DNA from: Acinetobacter sp. ANC 4470
GTDB lineage: Bacteria; Pseudomonadota; Gammaproteobacteria; Pseudomonadales; Moraxellaceae
NCBI RefSeq assembly: GCF_002135335.1
Contig: NZ_NEGC01000004.1
Span: 186,001-250,000 of the forward strand
Direction of reading: 5' to 3'
Length of the DNA stretch: 64,000 nucleotides
The notes below the pieces were generated by a model. It was not told the origin of the DNA, searched no databases, and saw nothing but the letters and a program-made list of their open reading frames with translations. Within the stretch, counting starts at the first letter, position 1, and each line of letters opens with the position of its first letter. The translations under genes were made by a program, and so were the position numbers. Of the stretch, positions 45,424 through 54,890 are shown piece after piece.

Positions 45424-46245
45424 ATGGATCAAACTTCAACACTAATCGAGCATATTGTTGAAGCATGGACACAGCTGCAAACTCAGCAGCCGCTCGTGCA
45501 ATGTATTACCAATAGTGTTGCAGCCAATTATGCAGCCAATGTTTTACTCGCTGCTGGTGCTTCTCCCGCCATGATTGATAATCCATTTGAAGCTGAAAGC
45601 TTTACCACTATTTCTGCAGCACTGAGCATTAATTTGGGTACACCGACCAGTGAACAAATGCAGGCTATGCTGATTTCTGCACAAACGGCGCAACGTACTC
45701 ATACGCCTTGGGTACTCGACCCTGTCGGTTATGGGACTATTTTAAAATGGCGCTCAGATATGGTGGATGAGTTACTGCAATATAATCCCACTGTTATTCG
45801 TGGTAATGCTTCGGAAATCAGCACCCTTTCTGGCAACCAAGTGCAATCCAAAGGCGTTGATAGTACTTTAGATAGTGCCGATGTCTATAACCAATCCAAA
45901 GTACTATTAGAACATGCCGAATGTATTGCTATTTCAGGTGAATCTGATTTTATTTTAACCAAAGAATTTGATGCAATCATTCAAGTCAATGGTGGAAGTG
46001 ATTTACAACCTAAAGTTACTGCAACAGGTTGCGCACTGGGTGCTTTAATTGCGGCTTATTGCGCTGTAGCAACACCGACTATCGCGACTCTAGCTGCACA
46101 CACTCATTTTGCAATTGCAGGAAAATTAGCCTTTGAACAGACAAAAATGCTAGGGCATTTTAATGTGGCATTTATAGATTATATTCACAGCTTGAATTCT
46201 GATTTAATTCAACAATATGCGGATATTAAAATCCTCAAAATCTAA
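45424..46245 (+). CDS. thiM: Hydroxyethylthiazole kinase
   Basis: 273 residues from the ATG at 45424, which has AAGGA 8 bp upstream. An earlier in-frame ATG at 45364 would add 20 unlikely residues. The enzyme phosphorylates 4-methyl-5-(2-hydroxyethyl)thiazole in thiamine salvage. Motifs are VQCITNSVAANYAANVLLA, WVLDPVGYG, IRGNASEIS and, for ATP binding and catalysis, TATGCALGALIAAY. thiD and thiE, usual partners, are not next to it, and no thiamine riboswitch is apparent upstream. Confidence 0.92.
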   Translation: MDQTSTLIEHIVEAWTQLQTQQPLVQCITNSVAANYAANVLLAAGASPAMIDNPFEAESFTTISAALSINLGTPTSEQMQAMLISAQTAQRTHTPWVLDPVGYGTILKWRSDMVDELLQYNPTVIRGNASEISTLSGNQVQSKGVDSTLDSADVYNQSKVLLEHAECIAISGESDFILTKEFDAIIQVNGGSDLQPKVTATGCALGALIAAYCAVATPTIATLAAHTHFAIAGKLAFEQTKMLGHFNVAFIDYIHSLNSDLIQQYADIKILKI

Positions 46246-46292
46246 CCATTACTTTGATCTAAACATATATACCGATTGAAAGATCAATTAAA

Positions 46293-46325
46293 AACCCAAC
46301 AGCACGCGGCCATTGGGTTCTTTTA
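46293..46325 (+). terminator. Rho-independent terminator after thiM
   Basis: Stem AACCCAA / TTGGGTT (46293-46299 with 46313-46319) with an inner GC/GCC pairing in the loop, then CTTTTAA. Confidence 0.7.
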
Positions 46326-46389
46326 ATCAATTCAAAAATTTATGACTGAGAAAATGTCAAATACCATTACAGGTATGCTGTATATTCTT

Positions 46390-47916
46390 CTAGCGATATG
46401 TAATTAAAACAGATTTAATTCGGTTTTCATCTAATTCAGTCACCTCAAAGTGAACCCCGTGATACTCCAATTGAGTACCCAACACGACTTCACCATGGGC
46501 TTTATCTAAAATTAAACCCGCAACACTAATATAACCAGCATCTTCGTCAACCAAATCAATCATACCCAACTCTAATTCAAGCTGATACACATCCAACATT
46601 CCAGATGCTTTCCAAGTATGGTTATCAATTTTGACTAAATCAAGTTGTTCATCTGCATCAGGAAACTCCCCTGCAATCGCTTCAAAAACATCCAGCGGAG
46701 AAATTAAACCTTGTACATTACCAAATTCATCACTGACCAAAACCAATGAACCTTTTGATGCACGCAAGGTATTAATTGCATCTATCACTTTCATTTTTTC
46801 AAAAATATAAATCGGGCGATGATGCTTAATCAGTGCTTTGAGTTGTTCCTCATCATCCAGAACATCAAGTAACTCTTTTGCACGCACAACACTCAAAACT
46901 TTATCTAGACTGCCGCGGCAAACTGGAAATATGCTATGCGGTACGGATAAAACCTGTTCACGAATCCGCTCAGGTGCATCTTCAATATTCACCCAAGAAA
47001 TTTGACTGCGCGGTGTCATAATAGAAGCCACTGATCTTTCAGCAAGGGTTAATACCCCACCAATCATATAGCGTTCTTCATCCGCAAATGCTTCTTGCGC
47101 TTCAAAATGTTGAGCACTATTTGCAACTGTTTCCATTTTTCCACCCATCAATTTTAAGATGGAATCTGCGGTACGATGACGCAATGGAATCTTTGATTCA
47201 TGTTTTGTAGTGTTACGCTGAGTAAACTGATTGAAAGCTTCAATCAAAATCGCAACACCAATACCTGAATAAATATAGCCTTTTGGAATATGGAAACCAC
47301 AACCTTCGGCAATCAAACTAATACCAATTAAGAGTAAGAAGCTTAGACACAGAATAATAACGGTCGGATGACGATTTACAAAATCGGTTAATGGTTTAGA
47401 AGCAAGTAACATCAATGCCATAGCTACAACCATTGCAGCCATCATCACATAGATATTGTCAACCATACCAATTGCAGTAATCACAGAATCTAAAGAAAAT
47501 ACGGCGTCCAATACTACAATCTGTGCTACAACTGCTGTAAAGCTTGCATACACAACATTCGTTGTAACTTTAACCTCAGACTTGCCTTCCATTCTTTCGT
47601 GTAATTCACTTACTGCTTTATAAAGCAAGAACAAACCACCAAATAAGAGAATCAGATCTCGACCTGAGAAAGTCCAGTCAAAGACGGTAATGAGTGGTTT
47701 AGTCAAGGTGACTAACCAAGAGATGGCAAACAATAAGCCCAAGCGCATGATTAATGCGAGCGAAAGACCAATAACACGTGCTTTATCACGTTGTTCAGGA
47801 GGAAGTTTTTCAGCCAAAATGGCAATAAAGACTAGGTTATCAATACCTAAAACAATTTCTAAAACAATAAGGGTAAGTAATCCAACCCAAATTCCCGGAT
47901 CTAATAAAAACTCCAT
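46390..47916 (-). CDS. TerC-type membrane protein fused to CBS and CorC/HlyC domains
   Basis: 508 residues. The N-terminal half (to about residue 225) is a TerC domain with seven hydrophobic segments and the motif [20 protein letters not shown], then [20 protein letters not shown] (Asp residues typical of metal-ion transporters). It is followed by a CBS pair (about residues 290-410) and a CorC/HlyC transporter-associated domain at the end. The architecture matches E. coli YoaE/YegH. TerC proteins are linked to manganese and other metal handling. The gene is monocistronic; I looked for the manganese riboswitch found before some relatives and did not find a convincing one. Confidence 0.9.
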   Translation of the reverse strand: MEFLLDPGIWVGLLTLIVLEIVLGIDNLVFIAILAEKLPPEQRDKARVIGLSLALIMRLGLLFAISWLVTLTKPLITVFDWTFSGRDLILLFGGLFLLYKAVSELHERMEGKSEVKVTTNVVYASFTAVVAQIVVLDAVFSLDSVITAIGMVDNIYVMMAAMVVAMALMLLASKPLTDFVNRHPTVIILCLSFLLLIGISLIAEGCGFHIPKGYIYSGIGVAILIEAFNQFTQRNTTKHESKIPLRHRTADSILKLMGGKMETVANSAQHFEAQEAFADEERYMIGGVLTLAERSVASIMTPRSQISWVNIEDAPERIREQVLSVPHSIFPVCRGSLDKVLSVVRAKELLDVLDDEEQLKALIKHHRPIYIFEKMKVIDAINTLRASKGSLVLVSDEFGNVQGLISPLDVFEAIAGEFPDADEQLDLVKIDNHTWKASGMLDVYQLELELGMIDLVDEDAGYISVAGLILDKAHGEVVLGTQLEYHGVHFEVTELDENRIKSVLITYR

Positions 47917-48410
47917 TAGTTTATATCTCCGATTTTATGAATTTGGTAAAAACTAAATGTAGACCTGCACGGCGACGGATCCATATATGTAACCTGTTCA
48001 ACAATAGATAAATTTATTATGCACAATCTATAAAGTTTGTAATTAGATTTTTGTACTTTTAACCACTAAATATTAAACTTGTACAAATTTTCTACCCTTT
48101 TTCATAATTCACACTATCTATTCATCTAATTTTTTATTTAAAAAAATAGACTGCATGGTCATATTTAAAGAAAAATAATGAAAAACAGAGATTAATCTAA
48201 GTCATTGTTTATTAAAAAGTTATTTTATAGTTGTATTAACTTATTCAACCTATAACACAAATGTCAGAAACTTTTTGTTAAAAAGATCAATTCCCAAGTC
48301 TATTTTTTTCACTAGGATGAAACATAGCAAAGATTGTGTCATGAAATAATCTATCGTTAAACTTAAGTAAGTTTCTAATCCAATCAAAAAAATTTACAGG
48401 TTTATTTGCC
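47917..48410. other. 494-bp intergenic region upstream of the TerC gene
   Basis: AT-rich, holding the promoter of the TerC gene on the minus strand. About 40-85 bp upstream of its start there is a GC-richer patch (the only one here) that could fold locally. No other feature is seen. Confidence 0.5.
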
Positions 48411-48714
48411 ATGACGAATGAAAAGCATTGACCTTCAAAAAAACATCGAAAACTATTGCGAATACTAGCTATGAAGGTGCATATCTTAATCTGGAGTCAT
48501 CATTTGATCAGCAGCAAGTGAAGATCGTGGTCATGCATAATAACCAAAAGTTTGAAATGCTCGTCCCTGTCGTTTTACAATACGACACTATTTTCAGATC
48601 TCTATCAAAACTCTGAAGTTCAAGAAAGAAGTGCTGAAGTTTGCCCAAAGTATTGTAGTATTTCATCAAGATAAAGACAGCTATACCATGTCCCTTATCA
48701 ACGATCACACTTAA
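48411..48714 (+). pseudogene. Small gene broken by two frameshifts, family unknown
   Basis: The protein can be followed across three frames. It starts MTNEKH at 48411 after TTACAGG, moves to the frame LTFKKTSKTIANTSYEGAYL (48428 on, ending in SKL and stop at 48614-48616), and continues in the third frame as IKTLKFKKEVLKFAQSIVVF then HQDKDSYTMSLINDHT to the stop at 48712-48714. Each shift is of the same sense. The combined product would be about 100 residues. Either it is a decaying gene or the assembly has two indels near short homopolymers. No function can be assigned. Confidence 0.55.
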
Positions 48715-48791
48715 TTTTTAATTCTTTGTAATAAGGAAACTTACTTTAATATAAGTTTCCTTATTACATTATAAAAAACTTAATATATAGA

Positions 48792-48821
48792 TTGATTCAT
48801 TCTAAAAAAATTTAGTATATT
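48792..48821 (+). promoter_or_regulatory. Possible promoter of the MarR gene
   Basis: TTGATT (48792-48797) and TATATT (48816-48821) are separated by 18 bp, a sigma-70-like arrangement, 80 bp before the MarR ATG. Confidence 0.4.
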
Positions 48822-48900
48822 CTGCGCAGCAAATTAACTTTATAATAAAATGCGTGCGTTAACGAATTACAATTACAAAATCTTACAGGGAAGCCCATCC

Positions 48901-49365
48901 ATGACTAAAAAATACAGTAAATTTTTACCTTCATCGGAAGATTTTAGCTTAGACAGTTTTCCATATTACTGGGTTACTCAAGTACATGCTCAATATGTAC
49001 AGAACGTAGACCATGTCTTGAAAAAATATGGTTTAGATAATTCACGACGTCGTATCTTGCTTTCCTTAAAGTTAAAACCGCATGCCAGTGTTTCAGATTT
49101 ATCTGAAATGGTTGTATCCAAGATGTCCACAACGACAAAAATTGTTTATCGCTTAAAAGACGAAGGCTTAGCCGAAACATATTCATGTGAAGACGATGCT
49201 CGAATTACCCGTGTTGTTTTAACGGATAAAGGGCAACAAATGACCCAGAAGATTAACGATCTGACCAATATTGTTTTGGAACAATCTTTTGAAGGTTTAA
49301 CACCCTTGCAAATTGAAAAGATGATGGAAAGCCTTAAACAGATTTTCAAAAATCTAGCACATTAA
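48901..49365 (+). CDS. MarR-family transcriptional regulator
   Basis: 154 residues from the ATG at 48901 (MTKKYSKFLPSSEDFSLDSF), with AGGGAAG upstream. A longer in-frame reading from 48850 is possible but lacks a ribosome site. The winged helix is SVSDLSEMVVSKMSTTTKIV, then YRLKDEGLAETYSCEDDARI (about residues 63-105), with the usual wing Arg/Asp pair. MarR proteins respond to small aromatic or fatty ligands. The nearest targets are the frameshifted gene upstream and the convergent prpC, so its regulon is not obvious. Confidence 0.88.
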   Translation: MTKKYSKFLPSSEDFSLDSFPYYWVTQVHAQYVQNVDHVLKKYGLDNSRRRILLSLKLKPHASVSDLSEMVVSKMSTTTKIVYRLKDEGLAETYSCEDDARITRVVLTDKGQQMTQKINDLTNIVLEQSFEGLTPLQIEKMMESLKQIFKNLAH

Positions 49366-49762
49366 ACGAAACATCATTCAATCGAAAGAATTCAGTTAAG
49401 GATGAGTTCTTTTAATTTTCACTTGGGCCGATGTAAATATTCAAATCCCACTTCTGGGAATATTTACATGAATCATTGAATATATAGAGATTTATAACTT
49501 AACCAGCGTTATCTAAACACTCATAAAGAAAAACAATTAGTGGGCGCACATGAGCAGAATCATGAATTTTTTTCATTAGGCATGATCAATTTCCCCATCG
49601 TGATCATGCTCACTGATCGGAAAACTTCACTTATATTTTAAAAAATTCATATAAGGTAGCACTGTAAAATGCTCGACCATCTTTTTTAGGTATGGCTTCT
49701 TATTCTTAACACACAGCAATAAATAAAGCCTCCGAAGAGGCTTTATTACAACTTTTATCAAT
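49366..49762. other. 397-bp convergent intergenic region with several hairpins
   Basis: Contains a strong AT-rich hairpin at 49431-49469 (ATGTAAATAT / ATATTTACAT enclosing TCCCA / TGGGA), a second inverted repeat GCATGATCA / TGATCATGC (49580-49609) and the prpC terminator. No reading frame with protein-like composition. The acnD/prpF or prpD genes often next to prpC are absent here. Confidence 0.6.
49722..49747 (-). terminator. Terminator of prpBC
   Basis: A perfect 11-bp stem AATAAAGCCTC / GAGGCTTTATT with CGAA loop, 15 bp beyond the prpC stop on the minus strand. The T-run is short (TTTATT). Confidence 0.7.
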
Positions 49763-50899
49763 TTACGCGGCAGAACGCTCTGTAATTGGTACAACTTTAC
49801 GCAGTTCAGGCCCCGTATAATCCGCACTTGGACGAATAATACGATTATCGGCACGTTGCTCCATCACATGTGCCGCCCAACCTGTGACACGGCTCATCAC
49901 GAAGATTGGCGTGAACAGCTTCGTTGCAATATCCATGAAGTGATACGCTGAAGCATGAAAGAAGTCGGCATTACAGAATAATTTTTTCTCACGCCACATC
50001 ACTTCTTCACAACGTACTGACACTGGATAAAGTACCGTATCACCTACATCTTTCGCCAAGCGTTCTGCCCAGATTTTGATGATGCCATTACGTGGGTCAT
50101 TGTCTTTATAGATCGCATGACCAAAGCCCATGATCTTTTCTTTACGTTCCAGTTTACCGAGCATTTCACGTTCGGCTTCGTCGGCAGACGTCCAGTTTTC
50201 AATCATTTCCATTGCAGCTTCGTTTGCACCACCATGTAATGGTCCACGCAGTGAACCAATGGCACCGGTAATACATGAATGCATATCCGACAATGTGGAT
50301 GCACAAACACGCGCAGTAAATGTAGATGCGTTAAATTCATGCTCTGCATAAAGAATCAGTGATACATTCATCACTTGTTCATGCAATTCATTTGGTTTTT
50401 CACCACGAAGTAAATGCAGGAATTGCGCACCGATTGAATCATCATCGGTATTTTCTTCAATGCGCACACCGTCATGGCTAAATCTGTACCAATAACAAAT
50501 AATGGCCGGCAAAGTTGCCAAAATACGATCTGCAACATCTTGCTGTTCAGTAAATGATTTTTCTGTTTCCAAATTACCCAGCATCGAAACACCAGTACGC
50601 ATTACATCCATTGGATGCGAGTCCGCAGGAATACGCTCTAATACTTCTTTTAAGGCTTGTGGTAATTGGCGCAGCGATTTTAATTTCGCTTTATAGCTTG
50701 CAAGCTGCTCAGCAGTGGGCAATTCACCAAAGAAAATAAGATACGCAACTTCTTCAAATTGGCAATTTTCAGCCAAATCTTGCACATCATATCCACGATA
50801 GGTTAAGCCTGCACCACTTTTGCCTACAGTTGACAATGCTGTTTTACCTGCCACTTGTCCACGCAATCCTGCGCCTGTGAGTACTTTTCCTTCAGCCAT
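49763..50899 (-). CDS. prpC: 2-methylcitrate synthase
   Basis: 378 residues from the ATG at 50899 (MAEGKVLTGAGLRGQVAGKT), for which GGAG lies within the short upstream in-frame codons; the frame also opens at 50914. The enzyme condenses propionyl-CoA with oxaloacetate in the methylcitrate cycle. Citrate-synthase motifs are present: LHGGANEAAMEMIENW, GFGHAIYKDNDPRNG and RVTGWAAHVMEQRADNRIIR. It is 25 bp after prpB and ends in a hairpin terminator. Confidence 0.93.
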   Translation of the reverse strand: MAEGKVLTGAGLRGQVAGKTALSTVGKSGAGLTYRGYDVQDLAENCQFEEVAYLIFFGELPTAEQLASYKAKLKSLRQLPQALKEVLERIPADSHPMDVMRTGVSMLGNLETEKSFTEQQDVADRILATLPAIICYWYRFSHDGVRIEENTDDDSIGAQFLHLLRGEKPNELHEQVMNVSLILYAEHEFNASTFTARVCASTLSDMHSCITGAIGSLRGPLHGGANEAAMEMIENWTSADEAEREMLGKLERKEKIMGFGHAIYKDNDPRNGIIKIWAERLAKDVGDTVLYPVSVRCEEVMWREKKLFCNADFFHASAYHFMDIATKLFTPIFVMSRVTGWAAHVMEQRADNRIIRPSADYTGPELRKVVPITERSAA

Positions 50900-50924
50900 T
50901 TTTTTATTCTCCATGTTGAATTTT

Positions 50925-51800
50925 TTATTTAAACAATTTATCTAAGGTGTTTTCAAAGGCGTGATAATCAAGGAATTGGTACAGTTCTTTACGCGGTTGC
51001 ATGTTATCCAATACATTGACTTGTGTACCCGTTTCACGAATAGAGCGCATCACTTCGAGCGCCGCTTTTTGCATTGCACGCGTTGCTGACAGTGGATACA
51101 GCACCATTGCAATACCCTGTTCAGCCAGTTCTTCCGTGGTGTAATACGGGGTATCACCAAATTCAGTAATATTGGCCAATACAGGTACACCGACTGCATC
51201 ACAGACGGTTTTGTACATCGTAATGTCCGTCATGGCTTCAGCAAAGATCGCATCAGCACCTGCTTCAACACAGGCACAAGCGCGATCAATTACTGCCTGC
51301 AAACCTTCTTTTTGTAAGGCATCGGTACGTGCCATGACCACAAAATTTGAATCTGTTTTTGCATCCACAGCTGCTTTAATACGATCAACCATTTCTTGTT
51401 GTGTCACAATTTCTTTATTTGGACGATGACCACAACGTTTTTGTGCAACCTGATCTTCAATATGAACCGCAGCAGCACCTGCAGCAATCATTTGTTTTAC
51501 AGTACGTGCAATATTAAAAGCACCGCCCCATCCTGTATCAATATCGACCAAGAGCGGTGTATCAACACGTTCAGTAATACGACGAACATCTTCAAGAACA
51601 TTGTCTAAACTGGTCATTCCCAAATCAGGTAAGCCATAAGAATAGTTGGCAACACCTGCACCCGATAGATAAATGGCTTTATAACCCACTTCTTTTGCCA
51701 TCATGGCCGCATAGGCATTCACTGTGCCAATAATTTGTAATGGTTTTTCTACTTCCAGTGCTTGTCTGAATCTTAAGCCTGCAGACTTTTGTTCTGTCAT
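50925..51800 (-). CDS. prpB: 2-methylisocitrate lyase
   Basis: 291 residues. It splits 2-methylisocitrate into pyruvate and succinate. The isocitrate-lyase-superfamily active-site motif [10 protein letters not shown] is at about residues 120-130, with [20 protein letters not shown] supplying Mg-binding Asp residues. It lies upstream of prpC on the same strand and downstream of an acyl-CoA ligase gene by 43 bp. A GntR-type regulator normally found before prpB is not present; the gene before it encodes a ligase instead. Confidence 0.94.
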   Translation of the reverse strand: MTEQKSAGLRFRQALEVEKPLQIIGTVNAYAAMMAKEVGYKAIYLSGAGVANYSYGLPDLGMTSLDNVLEDVRRITERVDTPLLVDIDTGWGGAFNIARTVKQMIAAGAAAVHIEDQVAQKRCGHRPNKEIVTQQEMVDRIKAAVDAKTDSNFVVMARTDALQKEGLQAVIDRACACVEAGADAIFAEAMTDITMYKTVCDAVGVPVLANITEFGDTPYYTTEELAEQGIAMVLYPLSATRAMQKAALEVMRSIRETGTQVNVLDNMQPRKELYQFLDYHAFENTLDKLFK

Positions 51801-51843
51801 TTCCCTTTCCTTAATTATTTAATGTTAAAAATATTAATCGTGA

Positions 51844-53472
51844 TTAACCTTCTAACAAAACTGAACCATACTCTTCACGTAAAACTTTTTTAAGTATCTT
51901 TCCAGTACCACCTACAGGAATGGAATCCACAAAAATAACCTTATCTGGAATTTGCCATTTCGCAATTTTATCGGTGTAGTAATCCAAAATATCTTCTGCT
52001 GTAATTTGACTTTCAGCTGATTTTTTTGCAATTAATATCGGTCGTTCATCCCATCTTGGATGTACAGCAGCAATTACAGCAACCATATCAATTGCCGGAT
52101 GTGCACTCGCAATATTTTCCAACTCAACTGAGGAAATCCATTCGCCACCTGATTTAATTAAATCTTTAGAACGATCACAAATATTCATATAGCCATCTTG
52201 ATCTAAGGTCGCAATATCACCTGTATCAAACCAACCATCTAAAGTAAGAGCGGATTTATTTTCCCCAAAATATGAATCTACAATCCAGTGTCCCTTTATT
52301 TGTAAATTTCCTGAGGTTTGACCATCCCGTTGAATTTCCGTCACCCCATTTTCTTCATCACTCACACGTAGTTGCACCCCAAATGGTGGACGACCTTGTG
52401 AAAAACGAACATTAAACTGTTCTGTTTCAGCTAATTCCAAATGTTTGGCTTTAAGCTGATTAACTGAACCGACTGGGCTTGTTTCCGTCATCCCCCAAGC
52501 ATGAATCGTTTCACATTGGTATACATCTTTAAATGTCTTCACCATTGATGGTGGACAAGCTGCCCCACCCACCACATTGCGCGTCAAACTTACAAGTTTG
52601 CTACCCGACTGATGCGCTGCGTTTAATAGTCCTTGCCAAATCGTTGGTACACCTAATGCATTGGTCACTTTATATTGATCAATTAAATGAACCAAACTCG
52701 CCCCATCCAACATTGGGCCAGGCAGTACCATACTGCATCCAACCATAGCCGCGGCATAAGGCGTTCCCCAAGCATTAACATGAAACATGGGTACAACAGG
52801 TAATATTCTATCTTTTGCCGATAAATTTAATGAATCAGGTAAACAACTTGCATAACTATGCAATATCGTCGAACGATGGCTATATAAAACACCTTTAGGA
52901 TTCCCTGTCGTACCCGATGTATAACAAAGTGAGCTTGCCGTTGTTTCTTCTAATTTTGGCCATTCATAATGCTCAGACTGAGCCTCAATAAGCACATCAT
53001 AAAACTGTACTTCAGGGAGTGCTTTCTTAATGTTTTCATCATAAGCATCAAGACAAATAAAATGCTCTACATTTGGAAGAGAAGCCTGAATTGAAATGAC
53101 TAAATTTAAAAATGTTTTATCGAAAATAATAACTTTATCATTTGCATCATTAATAATATAAGTCAATTGTTCAGGAAAAAGACGAGGATTAATAGTGTGA
53201 CAAATCAAGCCACTTCCAGATATTCCATACCAAGTTTCTAAATGACGATGATTATTCCATGCAATAGTTGCAACTCGATCACTTGCAGACAAACCGAGTG
53301 ATTGTAAGACATTCGCAAAACGTTTTGAATTTTTAGCAATCTGTGCCCAGTTGCTTTGCGTCATAGAGCCATCAGTATTTTTTGAAATAATAGCTGTATC
53401 TGCGTGATAAATTTCAGCATGTTCGATTAAGCTACTAATCAAAAGTGGTTGAAACATCATATTTCCATGCAT
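51844..53472 (-). CDS. Fatty-acyl-CoA ligase, AlkK/DmdB-like
   Basis: 542 residues of the AMP-forming acyl-CoA synthetases. The P-loop is YTSGTTGNPKGVLYSHRS (about residues 184-201), the A5 motif is WGMTETSPVG, and A7 and A8 appear as GWFDTGDIATLDQDGYMNI and DRSKDLIKSGGEWISSVELE; the A10 Lys is in GGTGKILKKVL. The similarity is to medium-chain and methylthiopropionate-type ligases, so the substrate is probably a short to medium acid. It sits just before prpB, so it could feed propionyl-CoA-producing acids into the methylcitrate pathway. It is 244 bp from the AraC regulator gene. Confidence 0.9.
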   Translation of the reverse strand: MHGNMMFQPLLISSLIEHAEIYHADTAIISKNTDGSMTQSNWAQIAKNSKRFANVLQSLGLSASDRVATIAWNNHRHLETWYGISGSGLICHTINPRLFPEQLTYIINDANDKVIIFDKTFLNLVISIQASLPNVEHFICLDAYDENIKKALPEVQFYDVLIEAQSEHYEWPKLEETTASSLCYTSGTTGNPKGVLYSHRSTILHSYASCLPDSLNLSAKDRILPVVPMFHVNAWGTPYAAAMVGCSMVLPGPMLDGASLVHLIDQYKVTNALGVPTIWQGLLNAAHQSGSKLVSLTRNVVGGAACPPSMVKTFKDVYQCETIHAWGMTETSPVGSVNQLKAKHLELAETEQFNVRFSQGRPPFGVQLRVSDEENGVTEIQRDGQTSGNLQIKGHWIVDSYFGENKSALTLDGWFDTGDIATLDQDGYMNICDRSKDLIKSGGEWISSVELENIASAHPAIDMVAVIAAVHPRWDERPILIAKKSAESQITAEDILDYYTDKIAKWQIPDKVIFVDSIPVGGTGKILKKVLREEYGSVLLEG

Positions 53473-53577
53473 TGAAAAATATCCTTATTTCCGATGTTTG
53501 TAAGTCTATTGTTTTAATATCAGTAAATGATTACTTCTATAATTGGTCTTTAAATTACAATAATTTTCTCTTTTAAT

Positions 53578-53617
53578 TTTGTCATTTCGTCTCAAATATT
53601 TGTCATTTCGGCACAAA
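53578..53617. promoter_or_regulatory. Tandem direct repeats, candidate AraC-type operator
   Basis: TTTGTCATTTCGTCTCAAA (53578-53596) and TTTGTCATTTCGGCACAAA (53599-53617) match at 17 of 19 positions and are spaced exactly 21 bp, two helical turns. Such repeats are the usual binding sites of AraC-family activators. They lie about 106 bp upstream of the ligase start and close to the 3' end of the AraC gene. Confidence 0.65.
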
Positions 53618-53716
53618 GATCCACAAAAGACTTAACGATTTAAGAAAATACAATGTACTTTTTCAAAAAATACTCATTTCAAATTTTATTCATTTAATCT
53701 TGTTTATTGCATTCAT

Positions 53717-54742
53717 TCAGATAGGAAGACTCGTTCGTCTCCAACGAGCAGGTGTGATGTTGTACCAACGTTTAAATGCTCGGGTAAAATTTGCTTGATC
53801 ATCATAACCAAGCTGATTCGCGACTTCGATGATCATTAATTGTTTATTTTTTAGCAGTTTAACTGCAATTTCCTTCCGGGTTTTTTCTAATAATGATTCA
53901 AAAGTTGTGTCGTATTGATTTAAATAACGGTACAACGTAAAACGATGGATAGAAAAATATTCGGCAACCCGCTCAATATTACAAAGCCGATGTGGTAATA
54001 ATTCTTCAATTATTTTACATACTTGTGTGATGATGTCCACGCGATTATTCGTTCGTAATTCGGATAAATGCTGACGTAAAAAATGGTCTAATTGATGATC
54101 ATGCCCTGTCCGCTTTTGATCTAATTGCTCCTGAGGAAATAAAATTTCATGTTGAGTTTGGCCAAACCATACTGGACAACCGAAAAATTTTTCATAGAGA
54201 TGTGCAGACTTCGGTTTTGGGTATGAAATACGGACTAACGTGGGTCGCCAAGACTTACCTAAAACCAATTCTATAATAGAAACCATCGCAACTAAATAAG
54301 CAGTTTGATATTGTTCTTTTCCAGAAATTTCACCCTCAATCTGCATACATATACGTGCATACCCCTGATCTTCCTGTAGATCCAGCTTTTGCCCTCGGTA
54401 CCACATACTCCCATAATAAAACAGACTTGCCATTGCATCGCGCATCGTCGCGGCATTTAGCACTAAAAAGCGTAATGGCCCAATATTCGAAAGTTGTGCA
54501 TTTTTTCCAATGAGTAATCCTAAATGATCACAACACGTTAATTCTTCTACAGCTTTAAAAATACCACCTTGGGTCTGCAACGATACAGGGGTCAAATTAT
54601 TTTTTAAATCTTCCAGTTTTATTGCAAATTGATCAAATACACTTTGGGCATCAAATCCTTGTTCTTCTAGAAAGTTCGCAATTAAAGCGAGGATGCCAAT
54701 AGGATTAGATTTTTCTTGTATTTTTGAATCGATATATTGCAT
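53717..54742 (-). CDS. AraC-family regulator, OruR/ArgR-like
   Basis: 341 residues. The N-terminal two thirds match the Arabinose_bd-type sensing domain (PF12625-like) that is common in Acinetobacter catabolic regulators. The C-terminal DNA-binding part has two helix-turn-helix units (RVAEYFSIHRFTLYRYLNQY, then VANQLGYDDQANFTRAFKRW followed by NITPARWRR). It is co-directional with the ligase and DUF1302 genes. Given the 21-bp-spaced direct repeats beside the ligase promoter it is the best candidate activator of that gene. Confidence 0.88.
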   Translation of the reverse strand: MQYIDSKIQEKSNPIGILALIANFLEEQGFDAQSVFDQFAIKLEDLKNNLTPVSLQTQGGIFKAVEELTCCDHLGLLIGKNAQLSNIGPLRFLVLNAATMRDAMASLFYYGSMWYRGQKLDLQEDQGYARICMQIEGEISGKEQYQTAYLVAMVSIIELVLGKSWRPTLVRISYPKPKSAHLYEKFFGCPVWFGQTQHEILFPQEQLDQKRTGHDHQLDHFLRQHLSELRTNNRVDIITQVCKIIEELLPHRLCNIERVAEYFSIHRFTLYRYLNQYDTTFESLLEKTRKEIAVKLLKNKQLMIIEVANQLGYDDQANFTRAFKRWYNITPARWRRTSLPI

Positions 54743-54890
54743 TTAAACCTCTAGATTTATTAAAAAAACGGTGGTAGCCCATTCACCTCTTTCAATAATT
54801 TAAAACCAGTAAATCACGGTCACTGCTTGACCATGATTTACTTTGATTGGATGTAAAAATAATATTTAAAAACAAGAAATAATATTCAGA

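Noticed and set aside
47917-48060. Possible manganese (yybP-ykoY) riboswitch before the TerC-CorC gene
   Set aside because: A GC-richer patch with GTCGCC and GGTCTACAT is present on the minus strand, but the conserved first-stem sequences of the family are not found and I could not build the expected three-way fold.
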